In this document: positions 12,050 to 24,489 of the stretch, piece by piece | Layout: each line of letters opens with the position of its first letter | How positions within the stretch are numbered: position 1 is the first letter of the stretch | From: Paragonimus westermani | Lineage: Eukaryota > Platyhelminthes > Trematoda > Plagiorchiida > Troglotrematidae | Length of the DNA stretch: 64,000 nt | Reading direction: 5' to 3' | NCBI GenBank assembly: GCA_008508345.1 | Contig: QNGE01000422.1 | Coordinates: 1-64,000 of the forward strand | Notes under the pieces: generated by a model | Told to the model about the DNA's origin: nothing | What the model saw: only the letters and a program-made list of their open reading frames with translations | Databases searched by the model: none | Translations under genes and position numbers: made by a program

Positions 12050-12795
12050 GTTGATAACCATAGTGCGAATTGTTTACCTAAGGCCGGTAACCAATTTTTT
12101 ATTCTACATATAGGTAAGCGATAGACAGGGTCATATAAAAACCTTGATCGAACGCTGTGAATCCACAGAAACTCTCTGCCTCTACAAAACCTATATACAA
12201 ATTCCTAACTTACATAAAACTGACGGCAAATGTTGGTTGGCTTTTAAGAGGATTTCAGGAGTACAACAGTTGCAACTAACGAGACACTTACGAGTAATTC
12301 AGTTTCAAGTCATACTGAATACATCTAATTAAATCGTACTCAAGTAACATAAGAGGTCGACAGAATCTCAAGCTACCAGCTGATCGATAATTGCGCATTA
12401 GAAAAGAACAAGTTTCAAGTGATATAGAACTGATCAGTTTACTCTAACTTGAAGCAAAAACCCATCAACGTAAAGAAACGATTCAACACTCATTTCTACT
12501 AAACACTAAAGCAAATCTGGTCTGACTTCGTATAGTGAGAAAAATGTAATCCAATTGATACCGATCGCTAGCCAAGAATGCTTGCTTGTCAGCTGCGAAA
12601 GCAAATATAACTTCCGTGACTTTCCAACTTACGCAGGTCGTATGAGCGGTTGTCTTAATAAGCTTCAAGCACAATGCATTGTGCTTTTTCAATTGAACCG
12701 CCTGAAATTACCAAACCATGTATGCTGCTTCAGACCAATGAATTGAACCTTTGACTACGTGTACAACAGCAAGCATCCCACCAAGCAATATTTGG
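12050..12795. other. unassigned non-coding DNA
   Basis: Short frames only (62 to 69 codons at 12144-12332, 12483-12692 and 12555-12746). No motif seen. Confidence 0.45.
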
Positions 12796-12799
12796 TGTT

Positions 12800-13140
12800 C
12801 AGAAATTTTAAATTGGAACTCTGTTAACTATCCATCCGTGTGTTTTATGTGAACTCCATCAAATGATTCAAGGGCTAGACTGCCGCTGCAGAGTTTCTCA
12901 AGTAGTTCACGCTAGAATCTGTTTACGCCACCGATGAGTAATGATATTGTATTACCAATGAGTAGTTTGGCAGATCCAATTAGTTAGATGAAAATGAATT
13001 GTGGAAAACCAGGACTTCGGCTGAATGCAAACCCCTGGAAAAAGCAGCAGGCCCAAACACGGCAAGTGCTCCACTAGCTTAGCTTGGAAGCCAGGCCAGT
13101 AGCTCAGAAATTTCACCTGCCACACTTCCACTGTCGCTGA
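12800..13140 (-). repeat. tRNA-derived SINE-like repeat, degraded copy
   Basis: Three parts align with the better copy at 15540-15860. Positions 12800-12965 match its non-tRNA body, with shared blocks such as CTCTGTTA, CCA(T/C)CAAATGATTCA, TTTCTCAA and AGTTCACGCT. Positions 13013-13092 match the tRNA-like head: ACTTCGGCTG, then CACGGCAAGTGCTC, then GGAAGCC. From 13093 the body begins again (AGCTCAGAAATTTCAC). The body therefore lies on both sides of the head, which suggests a tandem or dimeric repeat. The tRNA-like part has lost its T-arm sequence and cannot fold well. Confidence 0.6.
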
Positions 13141-13354
13141 GACCGTCTCAGGCTATCTAGTAGCACTCCCTCTGTGTGTACTGGAATTTGAAAACCGTCC
13201 AACTTGGCGGAATCATCCTTTAAAAAGCAGATTCGGCAAAGTTTAACAGTAATCACTATATTACTCTTGCTAGACAGTAAGGTAACCATTCCAACTGTCG
13301 TCCGTCTTGCCTAACTGCAACTATGTAACCGGTATTTAGAGCATCGAATTGTTG

Positions 13355-13456
13355 TTGGTTCATATATTTCCAACAGTTCTGTCGAAAATCTAGGATATCT
13401 ATCTTCATCACACCCATGTTATAGTTGGCCGAAAGACGAAACATCTGTAACAAGCC
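13355..13456 (-). repeat. dispersed repeat copy 1 (possible PLE 3' region)
   Basis: About 100 bp here align with 17351-17452 in the same orientation, with blocks such as TTGGTTCATATATTTC, CCATGTTATAGTTGGCC and TGTAACAAG. It lies roughly where the 3' untranslated region of the PLE remnant at 13590-13795 would be expected, so it may be part of that element. The minus orientation is assigned on that assumption. Confidence 0.5.
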
Positions 13457-13589
13457 TGATTGTTGCTTAATTTTCTTAGAATTGTGGTACGGAAAATTTC
13501 GTGTACATAAGTTAGAAGAACTAGTTATATTATGTGATGCCTCACTAGTCGTGGGAAATGTACGTTTGCATAGCATCGCGCTAAAACAA

Positions 13590-13795
13590 GTTGATGGGTT
13601 AAAACAAGTAGACCATGTGGTAACTGACAAAGTCAAACTCGTCAGAGGAGCCACATATGAGTTGCTTTGCTTCACAATCTGGAATAACCATTTTGTGATA
13701 TCACTAGTCATTCGACTTGGTAACCGGCGATTAGTTCTACCAGAGTAACCGGTGAAATTTGTGAAAAGTGAATACAACAAAGAAATTGTTTTCTG
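13590..13795 (-). pseudogene. probable Penelope-like element GIY-YIG remnant
   Basis: The first part of the minus frame 13256-13780 reads LYSLFTNFTGYSGRTNRRLPSRM, split here as LYSLFTNFTG and YSGRTNRRLPSRM. The spacing and the Y-x-G-R-T-N-R-R-L core fit the PLE GIY-YIG endonuclease, with both cysteines lost (now Thr/Thr). The rest of the 174-codon frame shows no family feature and is probably out of frame relative to the ancestral protein. Confidence is limited because the match is short. Confidence 0.4.
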
Positions 13796-13809
13796 ACACT
13801 ACATTTTAT

Positions 13810-15535
13810 TGTTCAAGTAGACTACATTGATTGCTAGTCGATTTGCGTTAGACTGCTACCTACGGTGTTTCATCATAGGACATAGTAAGTCAAGGTGCTC
13901 AGATGTTCAGAATAATCAACAGCTGGAATACGTTGTTTGTCTGTTGTTATCCACTTAATATTTTAGGCCTTAAATCGTTACTTTCATTTAAATTTTCCAC
14001 CGAAGCAACCAGCTTTGAATATTCGAAAGTATCATAGAACGGAAGTTAACCCACTTTTAAATATTTTTCTAAATATCCACGTGGTTTGCGACAAAATCAG
14101 GTTGTTTTAATGTCTTGATTATCAATTTTTGTTGTGTGAATCAGGGAGCAAAAGCGGCAAGTTCAGTAGCGCTGGATTTGACGCGGTTAGCCTGTTGGTG
14201 ATTAGTTCATCGAGTAAGTTGCGGTGCACGAATTCAGGGGGTAAACAAGAATGTTCTAGAGCCGAGCCAAACGATTACAACAGGGTGGATAACTGACTAT
14301 TTTCAGATGATCTATGTTGGAGGCTTGTGCAAATCTACTTTTTCCTTGGCGCACAAATGTCTGTTCATAGTACAATATAAACTTAGAAGTCTGTCTTAAA
14401 CAATCCACTATGTGGAAGAAAATGTTTATGTGAACGGCTGGACGGTTAACAAGACTTGCTATCTGCGGTTTGTCATCAGGCCAATCACAACACTACAGTT
14501 GGCAAAACAGTAACCACGATAGGTGAATACATTATGCAACAGAGATTACGGACTGCGTGTGTGCTAGCAGTCAGGCGATAACTGCTCAAACTTATGAACT
14601 TGATTGATTGTAGCCCAGTCGAACTCGTATCCGCATCCAATTATTTAGAGGGCAAAGGTCAGGTCTATGCAACCGGATATTAACTAGCTTGACAACGGTC
14701 TACTTTGGGAGTCTAATCACTCCAGAACCGCTTCTTTGCACTTTGTAGACAATTTGGTGGAAAACTTTATTATAAACATGGTGGTTAGAGTCGGTCAAAT
14801 GAGCATCGCGTTCCAGTTTGTAGAAGAAAGGGATTGGAAGACGTATAAGAACTTGTTTTTCTAAATCATGATATTGAAACCACTGTTAAAAATGTGTAGT
14901 TCAACTGTTCTCTGAAAAATGCAATCTATAAATATGACGCTCAGAGTCGTTTCCTACCTCCTTTTTAGAAATAGAATAACCCAGTTTACATCCGGCTGTT
15001 CAATTTAGTGTGGGTATTAATTCACACACCGTTTTTTCATCATATATAACGAGGTACCACAAAAGTCGGGCTCACAGCTAGCTAGGTCAAAACATTTTAA
15101 CAAGGCTAGAACAATTATGACGTCCGATAATGATGCTCAACTGTTGAGTATTTGATAGCTTGTGTACACGTCAAATTTAAACTGCGACCAAAACGGTTGT
15201 CTACGGTGGAGTGATAATTTGACATGCAAACATTGCTAGATCATATTCAGGATGAGTTTCATGATACGACTTGAACATTCTACATTGTTGAGTTTCAAAA
15301 ATAAGGGTGTCATCACTAAACCCTCTACAAGAAAAATGCCACTCATACTGTTTGAATTGCATTAAGGGGCACACAAAATCCACGTTAACACAAAACTCTA
15401 CAGGAAATTTCAACAATTTCTGAATTAGCAAAAAGTGCGTCGTAAGTATTCGCGTTTCCTTCAGACACTATTCTAATTTAATTGTTAACAACCCACTTGA
15501 AAATGGTGTACTAAACACGACGAGTAAATAATTTA
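13810..15535. other. unassigned non-coding DNA
   Basis: The longest frame is 76 codons (15201-15431 minus). I see no domain, repeat or RNA gene. Confidence 0.45.
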
Positions 15536-15539
15536 ACAT

Positions 15540-15860
15540 AGAAACTAGTTGCTTTTTAGATGAAATCCAACTGTGAAAAGTCAGGGCTTCGGCTGGATTC
15601 GAACCAGCGACAGACACAGCATGCCTCAACGCGGCAAGCGCTCTGCCAGCTGAGCTACGAAGCCACACCAGGAGCTCGGAAATTTCACATTTGGACTCTG
15701 TTACCCACCCGTCCCACTGTCTTATATGGAATCCACCAAATGATTCAGGGGATCGACTGCCCCGACAGGATTTCTCAAACAGTTCACGCTGGAATCCACC
15801 AACGCCACTGCTGAGCATAGAAATTGTATTACTAACAACTATTTGCTGTTGATACGTCCT
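15540..15860 (-). repeat. tRNA-derived SINE-like repeat, best copy
   Basis: On the minus strand positions 15664-15585 form a tRNA-like head: a perfect 7-bp acceptor stem (GGCTTCG/CGAAGCC), a perfect 4-bp D stem (GCTC/GAGC) and a perfect 5-bp T stem (GCTGG/CCAGC) around TTCGAAT. The anticodon arm has a mismatch, lacks U33, and is followed by an over-long variable region, so this is a tRNA-derived repeat and not a working tRNA. A body of about 195 bp precedes it on the minus strand (15860-15665), and a tail-like segment follows (15584-15540). The 156-codon minus frame across the region is a translation of the repeat, not a gene. Confidence 0.7.
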
Positions 15861-15864
15861 TTCA

Positions 15865-17300
15865 CTATCAGTGGTATAGGTGACCTGGGAAAAAGCAGTT
15901 ACGAATGTCTTCCAAAACTTGGAGTTTGCTGAGCACATGTGTGGTTGGCAAAAGTGAACTGGTTTTTATGACATAAGAAAACTGAAAGAAAAGTTCGCAG
16001 CTAGTTACAAGTTAATTGTGGAGCATGGATAAGGTGCAAATATTTTCATTGGGACACTTAAAGCTCGGCTACAAAACGATACCAATTAACCCAGTTTAGT
16101 TTACCACTGCGACGTTCTGATTAGCACAAAGGTCGTTTGAGCCGACACTTGAGATTATCGATTGCAAATACAGCATTATTTCAATATAGATTGGCCGACA
16201 GCTAATTGACAAACCGCCTCGTTATAAGCCGAAGATCACTGTATAAAACTGGCTTAAAACGGACTTCCACGCTCAACGATTTGGAAGGAATATCTCCATA
16301 AAAGAGAGCTTTTATTACTGAGTGTGATGCACAATAATTACATCTAACCAGCAACCCACTACCATCTGGTTGGTAAGTTGTTACAGATGAGGGTCTGCAC
16401 TATTGATCAGTGACTAACTGCAAGCCATCACAATACGTGAAACTTGCAGTCAGCTAATCAAACTGAGCAAAGCAGGATACAACGCGTCTCAGTTATCTGC
16501 ATTTAGAGATAGAACCGGCATGAAGGATGTACTACTGTTGTGAGTCAAGAGAGCGGATGGCGCGAAGATTGTTTATTCCGGAAACCAATACACGGTTTAT
16601 GCGCATCAACACGACAGTAAACAAACACTCAATTAGATACAACATTGGTTCCAGAACGTGACGGTTGCCAGTGCCCTGTTCCTGTTTGTGTCATGAACCA
16701 TCTCATGTCAAGCTGTACTTCGGTGTTTCTGACATTTTCCCCGCGATTACTTCGATGTTCATATCTATGCCCTTGCCTCATTACTGAGTGGTATTGGTGT
16801 GAGTAATATGGTGCAACTGTTCCTCCTCGAGACACCACATTCTGCAAACCATCAACATTTTCATCCAGTAGAGTATTTTTGATCAGTACCCAGTAAAAAT
16901 TGCATTACTATGAAAATCAGATGGAGTTCGCTAATTTCGGATAAACTGATGTAATCGCTATAATAATGCACATTTTTCAGAGTGGATAGTCGTGTTGACC
17001 ACTGCACCTTCGAACTCACACTAAACAAGGTCAGATTACCAAGAATGTAACCAGGTCACGTCAATGCGCGAACAATACTTAGACTAACAGACCATCCCAA
17101 GAGTTCACACCGCAATTATCTTGCTAACCTCACTTGGTCGCCCCAAGACCGAGACTCCTAAGCCAGATTAAAAGTATGCCAGTAATCGAACTTCCCCAAC
17201 ATCAGTTTTCCCCTGATAAATGAGTGTGAATCAGGTGACGGAAATCATATTGAAAACTTATTCACAGCAAAGATATAAACAACCGCTGAACTTTGAGCTC
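15865..17300. other. unassigned non-coding DNA
   Basis: Only a 72-codon minus frame (16629-16847) is notable. It is Arg/Gln/Ser-rich and matches no family known to me. Confidence 0.45.
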
Positions 17301-17350
17301 AGAATTCGAATCCCGTGACACTTTTCGAAGGACTGGGGAATATACCTCAT

Positions 17351-17452
17351 TTGGTTCATATATTTCTAACAATTCTGTCAAAAAGCTAGGACACCTATCC
17401 TCATCTCACCCATGTTATAGTTGGCCAAAAGTCCAAACATTTGTAACAAGTC
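17351..17452 (-). repeat. dispersed repeat copy 2 (possible PLE 3' end)
   Basis: This is the second copy of the 13355-13456 repeat, same orientation. No GIY-YIG sequence is visible next to it, so if the PLE interpretation is right this is a strongly 5'-truncated copy that kept only its 3' end. Confidence 0.45.
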
Positions 17453-17459
17453 TTATTTT

Positions 17460-19435
17460 ATTTCGACAAAATCTGACTTCTTAGCATTGATACCAGTTTT
17501 GTTGTGATGGTTTTCTGTTTGCACATTCAGGATCGCGGCACCCGAAACATATCGTTAAAGTGTAGGATGATGGCGTATGTTCACTGGATTCAAAAATGTG
17601 TGACTGACTGTAAACCATACTGACCAGGTACTGAGTACCGTCAGCTGTAAAACAAAGATAGTTGTTTGCCTTTCCTCAGCATACCCTACCGCTGACCTGT
17701 AAATCCAAAAATGCAGGTGAACCAGTCTTGAGTTAATTTGCTCATTAGAATCACCGTTCATTTTTATTCGACCACTCGGTCTGGCCTTTCGACAACAGAT
17801 GAAGAAGAGAAATGATTATTTTACTAGCTTAAACTAGTTGGTTTGGGAGAAGAATTTCTAAAACTTTAATACAGAAGGGTTTCAAAAACAAACGAAGGGA
17901 TGTTATATAGAGAGGTTCCTTAAAGATCATCTGGTAATTGCCTCAGTAATACTTATAACGCGTACGAGGCATCCATTTTCTCTCCTTGCTCTCCACTGAA
18001 AGTTTTTAACCTGAATGTAAAAATAGCGGTCTGCAACTCACCGTAATTGTTTTTGAGTATTTATTAAAATACAACCAGGTATTTTGAAACCCAATACTAG
18101 CAAACTTCCCCTTTTAAGCTGTCTCAAAATAGGACAAACATGAATGTATTCGGATTGTAAGAAGTTGTATTATTCTGAACGACTGCAAGATCAACCAACA
18201 TGTATTGAAACCGACGAACAGCAATCAATCAATGGCAAAAGTGTTGGCCATCCGGCTGCTAATCACTACAAGATAACCATCAGGTCGGTCTTTTAACAGT
18301 CTCCTCAGACTTCTTTCTAACCGATCAAAATCCCTTCACTTGAAAGTTCTTCGACTACTGAGTATGTAGCCCTCTAGGCATCAACGTAGACGAACGAGGT
18401 TGCTCATTGGCTGGTGATGATGTGGTCATTGAAAACTTCATCTGTTGGACATGCAGTCAGTTAGGGTGAGAAATGATCACCAGCAGCACAACCTAAGTAA
18501 AATACATCTCGGAATTGAATAACTACTAAACCGATCAAAGAAGCTATCATGTCTGAAGTTTATTAATTCCATATTCTGATGACCTTTTGTCGAATCGTAT
18601 ATTAGCAACTATTTTATGTCAGGAGATTTAACGGGAATTTCCGGGGCATTATGCCTAATGTGGTTTAACACTGAACCTGTCAATTACTTACAAAGATAAT
18701 CAGGACATACTTACAGATGTCATGACCACAAAATTGAGAGCAATAGAGAAGCAAGCCTCCCATTGTGCCCAGTGTTTCTATTTGGAAGCGTGTCAATATT
18801 CATCTAACTTGATGAGATCTTACACATATAAATCGCTTCTGACTTTCACTTGGAAACAATGAAACGCCTGTATGGCAATGGTCCTAGAAGAGAGTTCGTT
18901 AACTAACCTAGTCCATGCAATGAATGAATAATTAACTGCAAATCAGGATAACTCTTTGACTGTGCTAATTTGTTGTGATGCTGAATGCAAATAGTTATAA
19001 ATCAAACAAAGTCACGTTTAGGTAACAATCATTCAGAAACATTTACATTCCGCATTATTATGCATCCAGTTTTTTTCCATCGGGATAGCCAACAGAATTG
19101 TCACCCACAGTATGAAATGAACATTTGGATGGAAACTGTGTGCATTTTGTTCCTCAAGGAAGGAACGGGAAAATTCATATTTTTCGAGGAAGCGCAGCTC
19201 CAACGAGGTACCTATGGAGCCTGTTTCGCTACATTCCTTCCAATACACACCACAGTCTGCCAGGCTATACAAAATGGTTTAACAGGTATTTTGAAACAAA
19301 ACTGGAAAATTACTACATATATACATCAAATCACTTCATTTGAATGAAAACATTGGTACTAATAACCCAGTCTCTTTGCACCGTGAGTGATGGTTCCCAC
19401 TGGTTAGCTGCTGTCATTCCGAGCACCGGACTGTG
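17460..19435. other. unassigned DNA with one 120-codon frame
   Basis: The plus frame 18985-19347 (120 codons) is the longest. It is overlapped by a 72-codon plus frame and a 79-codon minus frame and has no motif I recognise. I do not call it a gene. The rest shows nothing notable. Confidence 0.4.
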
Positions 19436-19439
19436 CTTC

Positions 19440-19745
19440 GAGTTGTTGCTGCGTAACTAAGGATGACACGCTAACAAGTAACAAACAGTCGATGGTGATG
19501 GTCCTTTGTGCCGTCACTTTGCGACCGGATTAAAGCACTGTGGTATCCATGTCTGTTTACTTGCAGAAACTAGAAAGTTTTCGTTAAACTTGTTGCGCAA
19601 CTGTCGCTCTGTTTTGCCTATGTGTGTAGTTGAGCGTTCGCACGAACATTTACAGATGATGGGAGATTTAGCATTTGGCGATTGCGGTGTTTTCATCGGT
19701 AGTGTGGGGATTCCAATGGTGGTGAACACTATTTACAATTGGGTT
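19440..19745 (-). pseudogene. Penelope-like element remnant, GIY-YIG endonuclease segment
   Basis: The minus frame 19514-19729 (71 codons) reads IICKCSCERSTTHIGKTERQ. The C-x-C pair, the H-I-G-K-T-E-R-Q-L core (for Y-I-G-K/R-T) and the basic stretch after it fit a PLE GIY-YIG endonuclease. Downstream the frame breaks. The later out-of-frame STVCYLLACHP resembles the H-L-x-x-T-G-H block, extending the remnant to about 19440. No reverse transcriptase sequence could be read upstream. Confidence 0.5.
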
Positions 19746-19749
19746 GCGT

Positions 19750-22700
19750 AGACTACAACAGTGATAGTCGTCCTTGCAGGATAACATAAAGTAGATATTG
19801 ATCGTAAGAAACAAAACGTTCAGGTGCGATCGATACTAAAACCTTATCATTAAAACGCTCAGTAAAACGTAGATAAATCGGATTCCAAAAGACACAGAGT
19901 GTTGCATAATTTACTAAGATATACTACTAAGAAGGTCACGAATAAAATAAGTGACACACTAGCCAAAGTCTCTGGGAATGTGACAGTTGCGATCAGTTAG
20001 AAGTGGTGTTCGATTTTGTGTGAAACCCTGCTAATAATGAATTACAACAAACCCAAATCACTCACGTTCACAGGGAGTGTGACAACAAATAAGCATCAAA
20101 TGATTTGTGCAAGTCTGAAAATGGAACCGCCGGTTAAAGGCAGCAAGCGAATGTAAAGCGGACAAGTCACTGTCGTTGGATAGTGCAGGCATGTAGAGTA
20201 AGCATGTGTGGACCGGCCACTAAATAACACCGCTGAAGGAGGGTGGTTGGGAACAGGTTGGTAGGAGCATGCATAGTGATGTTCTGGGTACTCAGATCGG
20301 TAAGCCAAACAAAGTGTACGTTGTCTCTGTCTAAAAAGTCATCAAGTTGTGCGTAATAAACACTGTTCGGACCAATAAGGGGAGTAAAAGATTTATGATA
20401 AATTCCAGAAGTCATCGAAGCAATGAATAAGGGGACAATTGATTAGAGCAAGACACAAAAGGATTGGTAAGTTCAAAAGAGTTTCTCATTTTTACAGGCT
20501 GCAGACGGCATTGCTGCTGATGGTTTATTTTTGGTGAACTTTTTAACAGCTGCTTATAGATAGGCGTTTTCGTTTTGTACGATTCTCAAAAGCAATACCC
20601 CTTTGGTCAACGTTTCACTCGACTGGATGGAAGTAACGCGATGGCACAGAGTGTCCACCAGACATTGTTTGTTTTGAATTGACACGAAATTATAAGACCC
20701 AGGAACCGTCTGGTCCAAGCGTGATACTGTTATACAAACCGTAGTACTGACCCGTTATTACGACGCTTCATAAGAAAATCTAATATCAGTGTACCAACTT
20801 GCTCAGGCTCAGTGATGAACCTTATTCAGGAATTCAGCTGCTTCGTTGAATATTATATAAATGTTGCTGTCTCATTGTTGTCCGTAACAGGATATTGTCC
20901 ACTTAAACTACCAAGTTTGCATTTGACTGGTGATGGTGTGCGTATTCTCCCTTAGGCGGAAAATGCAAATAACGACTGGTAACGAAGCGATAGGACAGCT
21001 CAGAGCAATACCATCGATTTTTGTGTAAACGGGCCTATGGAAGCAGAACTTGATTTTTTTATGAAGTGACAATTAGCACTTTCACCTGAACATAGACGAT
21101 CCTATGTTTCCCTGACTTCAGTCGGTATATTTACAGATTATACCAATCATATGCACCAAAGTAACATTTGAGAACCAATGGACACTGTTTACACTGAACA
21201 CTTGTTAATTTTTACTGTTCAACCTGTCGGGAATATCTAACAGTTTTCGAACCACTAAGTACTTTGCTGATTGTAGAATTTGGGTTAACTACCCTCTCAG
21301 CTCGTGTAATTATGAATTATAGATGAATACTGTTGATCGAACGGGTGAGACAATTTTATGTAATTTGGACAAACCATAAATTGTGTGGTTTGGAACCATC
21401 TGGATCCAATCAATTTTACAGTTGTTTGATCATCTGTATCAACTTGCGGTTATTTCTGTGCTTTTCTGTCAACGTGCCTTCCAAATTCGGTAGCATCGCT
21501 CCTGAACTATCCAGTCGGATCATGCTGGGATCAGTCAGTAGTAGTTACATTCGTGATACCTAGCTAGCTTTGTTCAAAACCATGGCGTCAGCACCTTCCT
21601 GTCGTCGTAGAAGTATTGGGTCTTTAGATCAGAGGCCGTACCAGTGAGTTCTAGAGTCAGACTACTGTTCCATTTGAATGGCAATACTCTGCTTTTGTTC
21701 TGAAGGTCAACCAGCTTGGATTGGAACGAACTGTAAAAGTACTCGGATATCAGATAGAACTGTGGAAGCTGGTAAGTCAGAGGCTCCGATTGTGTCCGTA
21801 AATTGGTTCCAGGTCACAATTCAACTGATGGCCTGACAACTACTAGGAATGAGACAAGCCGTAATACTAAAGTACATCAGCTCGATGGAGCCAGTTTCAG
21901 AATTTCCAGTCAACCCTGATAGGTGTATTCAAAATTTTCCTCATTGCATTTGAACAAAAAGTTTTTAGAGTATTGTCCCTAGGTTCTAGGTTTTATAATC
22001 CTCAACGTAAAACTTGGCCATCACATTCGGAAGTACAGTTCAAGGACTTGTCGACTCAGTTGTTCCACCTAACTCCGTCAAAACTAGTAGATGGTGAACG
22101 ATTGAAGTCAACACTATTTATCTTCTGTTTTCAATACTAACACAGCTCTCAAATACGAGAAACCTGCCTAGAATATGTGCACAGTTTTGCAGCATAAAAC
22201 CTGGGAGGGAATTAGAATATTTCATTCAAGCTTGATAAAAAAAATAGATGGAATCGTTTTACACATTATTACCGATTACACAAGCAAAGTGCAGACACAT
22301 TAGATAGTTGAACATAATTAGAAAAGCTGGAGGAGTAAACAGGATTAAGCCCGTCAAATAGAGAGGCACTGTTTTCTACCAAGCAAATTAAGACAGTTGT
22401 TGAATTAATTTTCAAATGCATCCAATTCACGGGAACCACAATTCTTGGGCTTTGTGAATCACGTAAATTTTACAAGGTTGGTATACCTCTTCAACTTATT
22501 CCGGACATGTACAACTCACTACACTACTTCATGTCTAGATGGTTTTCGGGCTTCTTTGAACCCGCCAGACTGAAATTGGTAAATTGCAGCCTCCGGCACT
22601 ACTTTTAGGCGTTAACACAATCAAATGACTTAAGTGGACAGCAATTACCTTATCTTAGCGTATCATTTTTGTTTGCAAATGTTTCACCGAAAGAGACGAG

Positions 22701-22750
22701 AGTAATAAGGTGATTAGTTTGTGTCTAACAACCCGGTTGTCAACACAGCT
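19750..22750. other. unassigned non-coding DNA
   Basis: Frames reach 82 codons (20167-20415 minus) without recognisable content. No repeat or RNA gene seen. Confidence 0.45.
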
Positions 22751-22754
22751 TAGA

Positions 22755-23060
22755 TCGTTATCGCCTTTCTGTACTGATGCATTTGAAAATAAATGAGAAG
22801 GTATATCGGCAGACGGGTAGTATGACAATGCGTCCCTCATTGTGACCTTTGTTTGCGGACACTTTCATGGTGAAGTTTGAAAATGATAAGCTGGAATTAA
22901 TCGTTTACTAATGTAGCGTTTTCAAGCAGTATGTGGATGACATGTTATATGTGGTTAGAGTGAACATTACCAAAGCAGGTAAATGGTCTATGTTCACCAC
23001 AGCCCATGTTAAAACAAATTCAACACCATCAGTAATGTATATCGATTAGCTGACCACACT
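22755..23060 (+). pseudogene. Penelope-like element remnant, reverse transcriptase palm
   Basis: One plus frame, read through two internal stops, gives KINEKVYRQTGSMTMRPSL, stop, PLFADTFMVKFENDKLEL, a few residues, stop, and then CSVFKQYVDDMLYVVRVN. This follows the order of PLE reverse transcriptase motifs: Y-R-Q-x-D-G-x-x-M-G-S-P-L-G-P, x-A-D-x-F-M-x-x-x-E-N and Y-V-D-D. The catalytic YVDD lies at 22930-22941. The Gly-Ser-Pro-Leu core of the preceding block is decayed. The frame ends at TAG 23047-23049; some weaker similarity may continue. No GIY-YIG part was found downstream. Confidence 0.6.
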
Positions 23061-23064
23061 AAAC

Positions 23065-24325
23065 GTGCTCATTTGGTGCAGTGCTTATGGACCTGCCAGC
23101 GTTGGGTCTTCCGGAATGAACAGCCTGAAAATGACTGTAGGCCCAATTCTACAGGTTTGTTCCAGTAATGTAAAAATCAAGACGTTCACAAAGACAGCTA
23201 TGAGAATATGCACACGATTTGCAATTTTCCTTGGAGTGCCCTTCCCATGTATCTCATTCATGCGAACTGCCTACCGGGGGACGATTATTAGACCATACTA
23301 TGTAATGTCTCAAGAAAAGGTACAAGTCATCCCTAACAGGAAAAGATGATAGTGCATATTTTGCTGCCACCCAAAGTTCACATGATTGCTAAAACAGTTG
23401 CTATATGATTCACTACTGTTGTCAATGGAGACTTTCATATTATCACACTACCTGTTTGCTTCAACCGTTACCCAGCTTTATATTTATCGTGAAAGACAAT
23501 GTGCTCGTTTTGAAAATTCCTTCAGTGTATTTCTATTCACTAGTTAAGTGAGCTGTACGACGACGACTTATTTGAAAGTATCTATGAGCACCACTCAGTC
23601 TGGGTCAACGGCGCAGGTGCCAAAACTTTCCAGTGCAATTTCGACACGTCTTGTCAATTCACGTCATACGGTCCACTGGGTCTAGTTTTTCTCTGTGCTT
23701 TACCGAACCAAGGGCAGTTAGTCGATAGCTGTGAGACGTCACATTTTTGCCACAGCTAAGGCAGTTGGAGTTGAAGTGGGTTGTTCATTATTTTATGTAC
23801 GAAAACGCTTTGCTCACATCTTGGGGATTACACTGTTCACCATACATATGATCAATCAAACTGTCATGGTTCCAGCTGCATTATAATTGTGACTTGGTTT
23901 TGACGTGGTTGACCGCACTTAGAGTTTTTGATTTTGTATATTACCCTATGTAGGACATTTTGTATAATTTATACAACTGGTCTGACGGGAAATTGTTTGC
24001 TGGACCGTGTCTTGCAAACGTTTTTGCTCTTCTATACTGATATAGATAATCCAAAATTAAAATGCAGGGATTCCGCCTGAACGTGATGAACAGAGTAGGT
24101 CACAGTTATAAGTAGGAGGGCATTTACAATTAGCAATTGAAAATCAATTGGAATGTGCCAATATGTTACAACGCCTTGTACATGATCGTGTCGCCTACAA
24201 AACGTAGTCGTAAGTTCCGATGACTAAGTGACGCATACAATATCTCTTAATGAGCATCCTCTTTCATCGTAAGAAAATCGATCAACTCTATGTGGTTTGT
24301 GTCATGCAGGGTGATTAACTGCAGG
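23065..24325. other. unassigned DNA downstream of the PLE remnant
   Basis: A 94-codon plus frame (23065-23349) may be scrambled PLE sequence or chance; it has no clear motif. Nothing else recognised. Confidence 0.4.
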
Positions 24326-24329
24326 TCCT

Positions 24330-24480
24330 GTTTCCTTGTCGTCTGCATGCCTAGTGCTGTCAAATATCCGGACAGTAATAACGAGCTGTCTAACACTCCG
24401 CCGGTGGCTACTGTGACCAAACGCATGAAGCAAATTCTTTCGAACGCTTCCTGGGCACCAGGAATACCTACTCCGTCATA
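24330..24480 (+). repeat. weak dispersed-repeat match, copy 1
   Basis: Positions 24375-24417 align with 26132-26175: AGCTGTC(T/C), ACTCCGC(C/T)GGTGG and flanking bases agree. The match is short, so the boundaries given are approximate and the family is unknown. Confidence 0.35.
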
Positions 24481-24489
24481 CCACAGTTA

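Noticed and set aside
13256..13780. 174-codon minus ORF as a host gene
   Set aside because: Its start matches a PLE endonuclease core and part of the rest is a dispersed repeat also found at 17351-17452.
15585..15664. A functional tRNA gene on the minus strand
   Set aside because: Anticodon arm has a mismatch and no U33, and the variable region is too long. A second degraded copy with the same flanks shows it is a repeat.
15468..15938. 156-codon minus ORF as a gene
   Set aside because: It is a translation through the tRNA-derived repeat.
18985..19347. 120-codon plus ORF as an exon
   Set aside because: Overlapped by frames on both strands, no domain and no splice signals I could defend.
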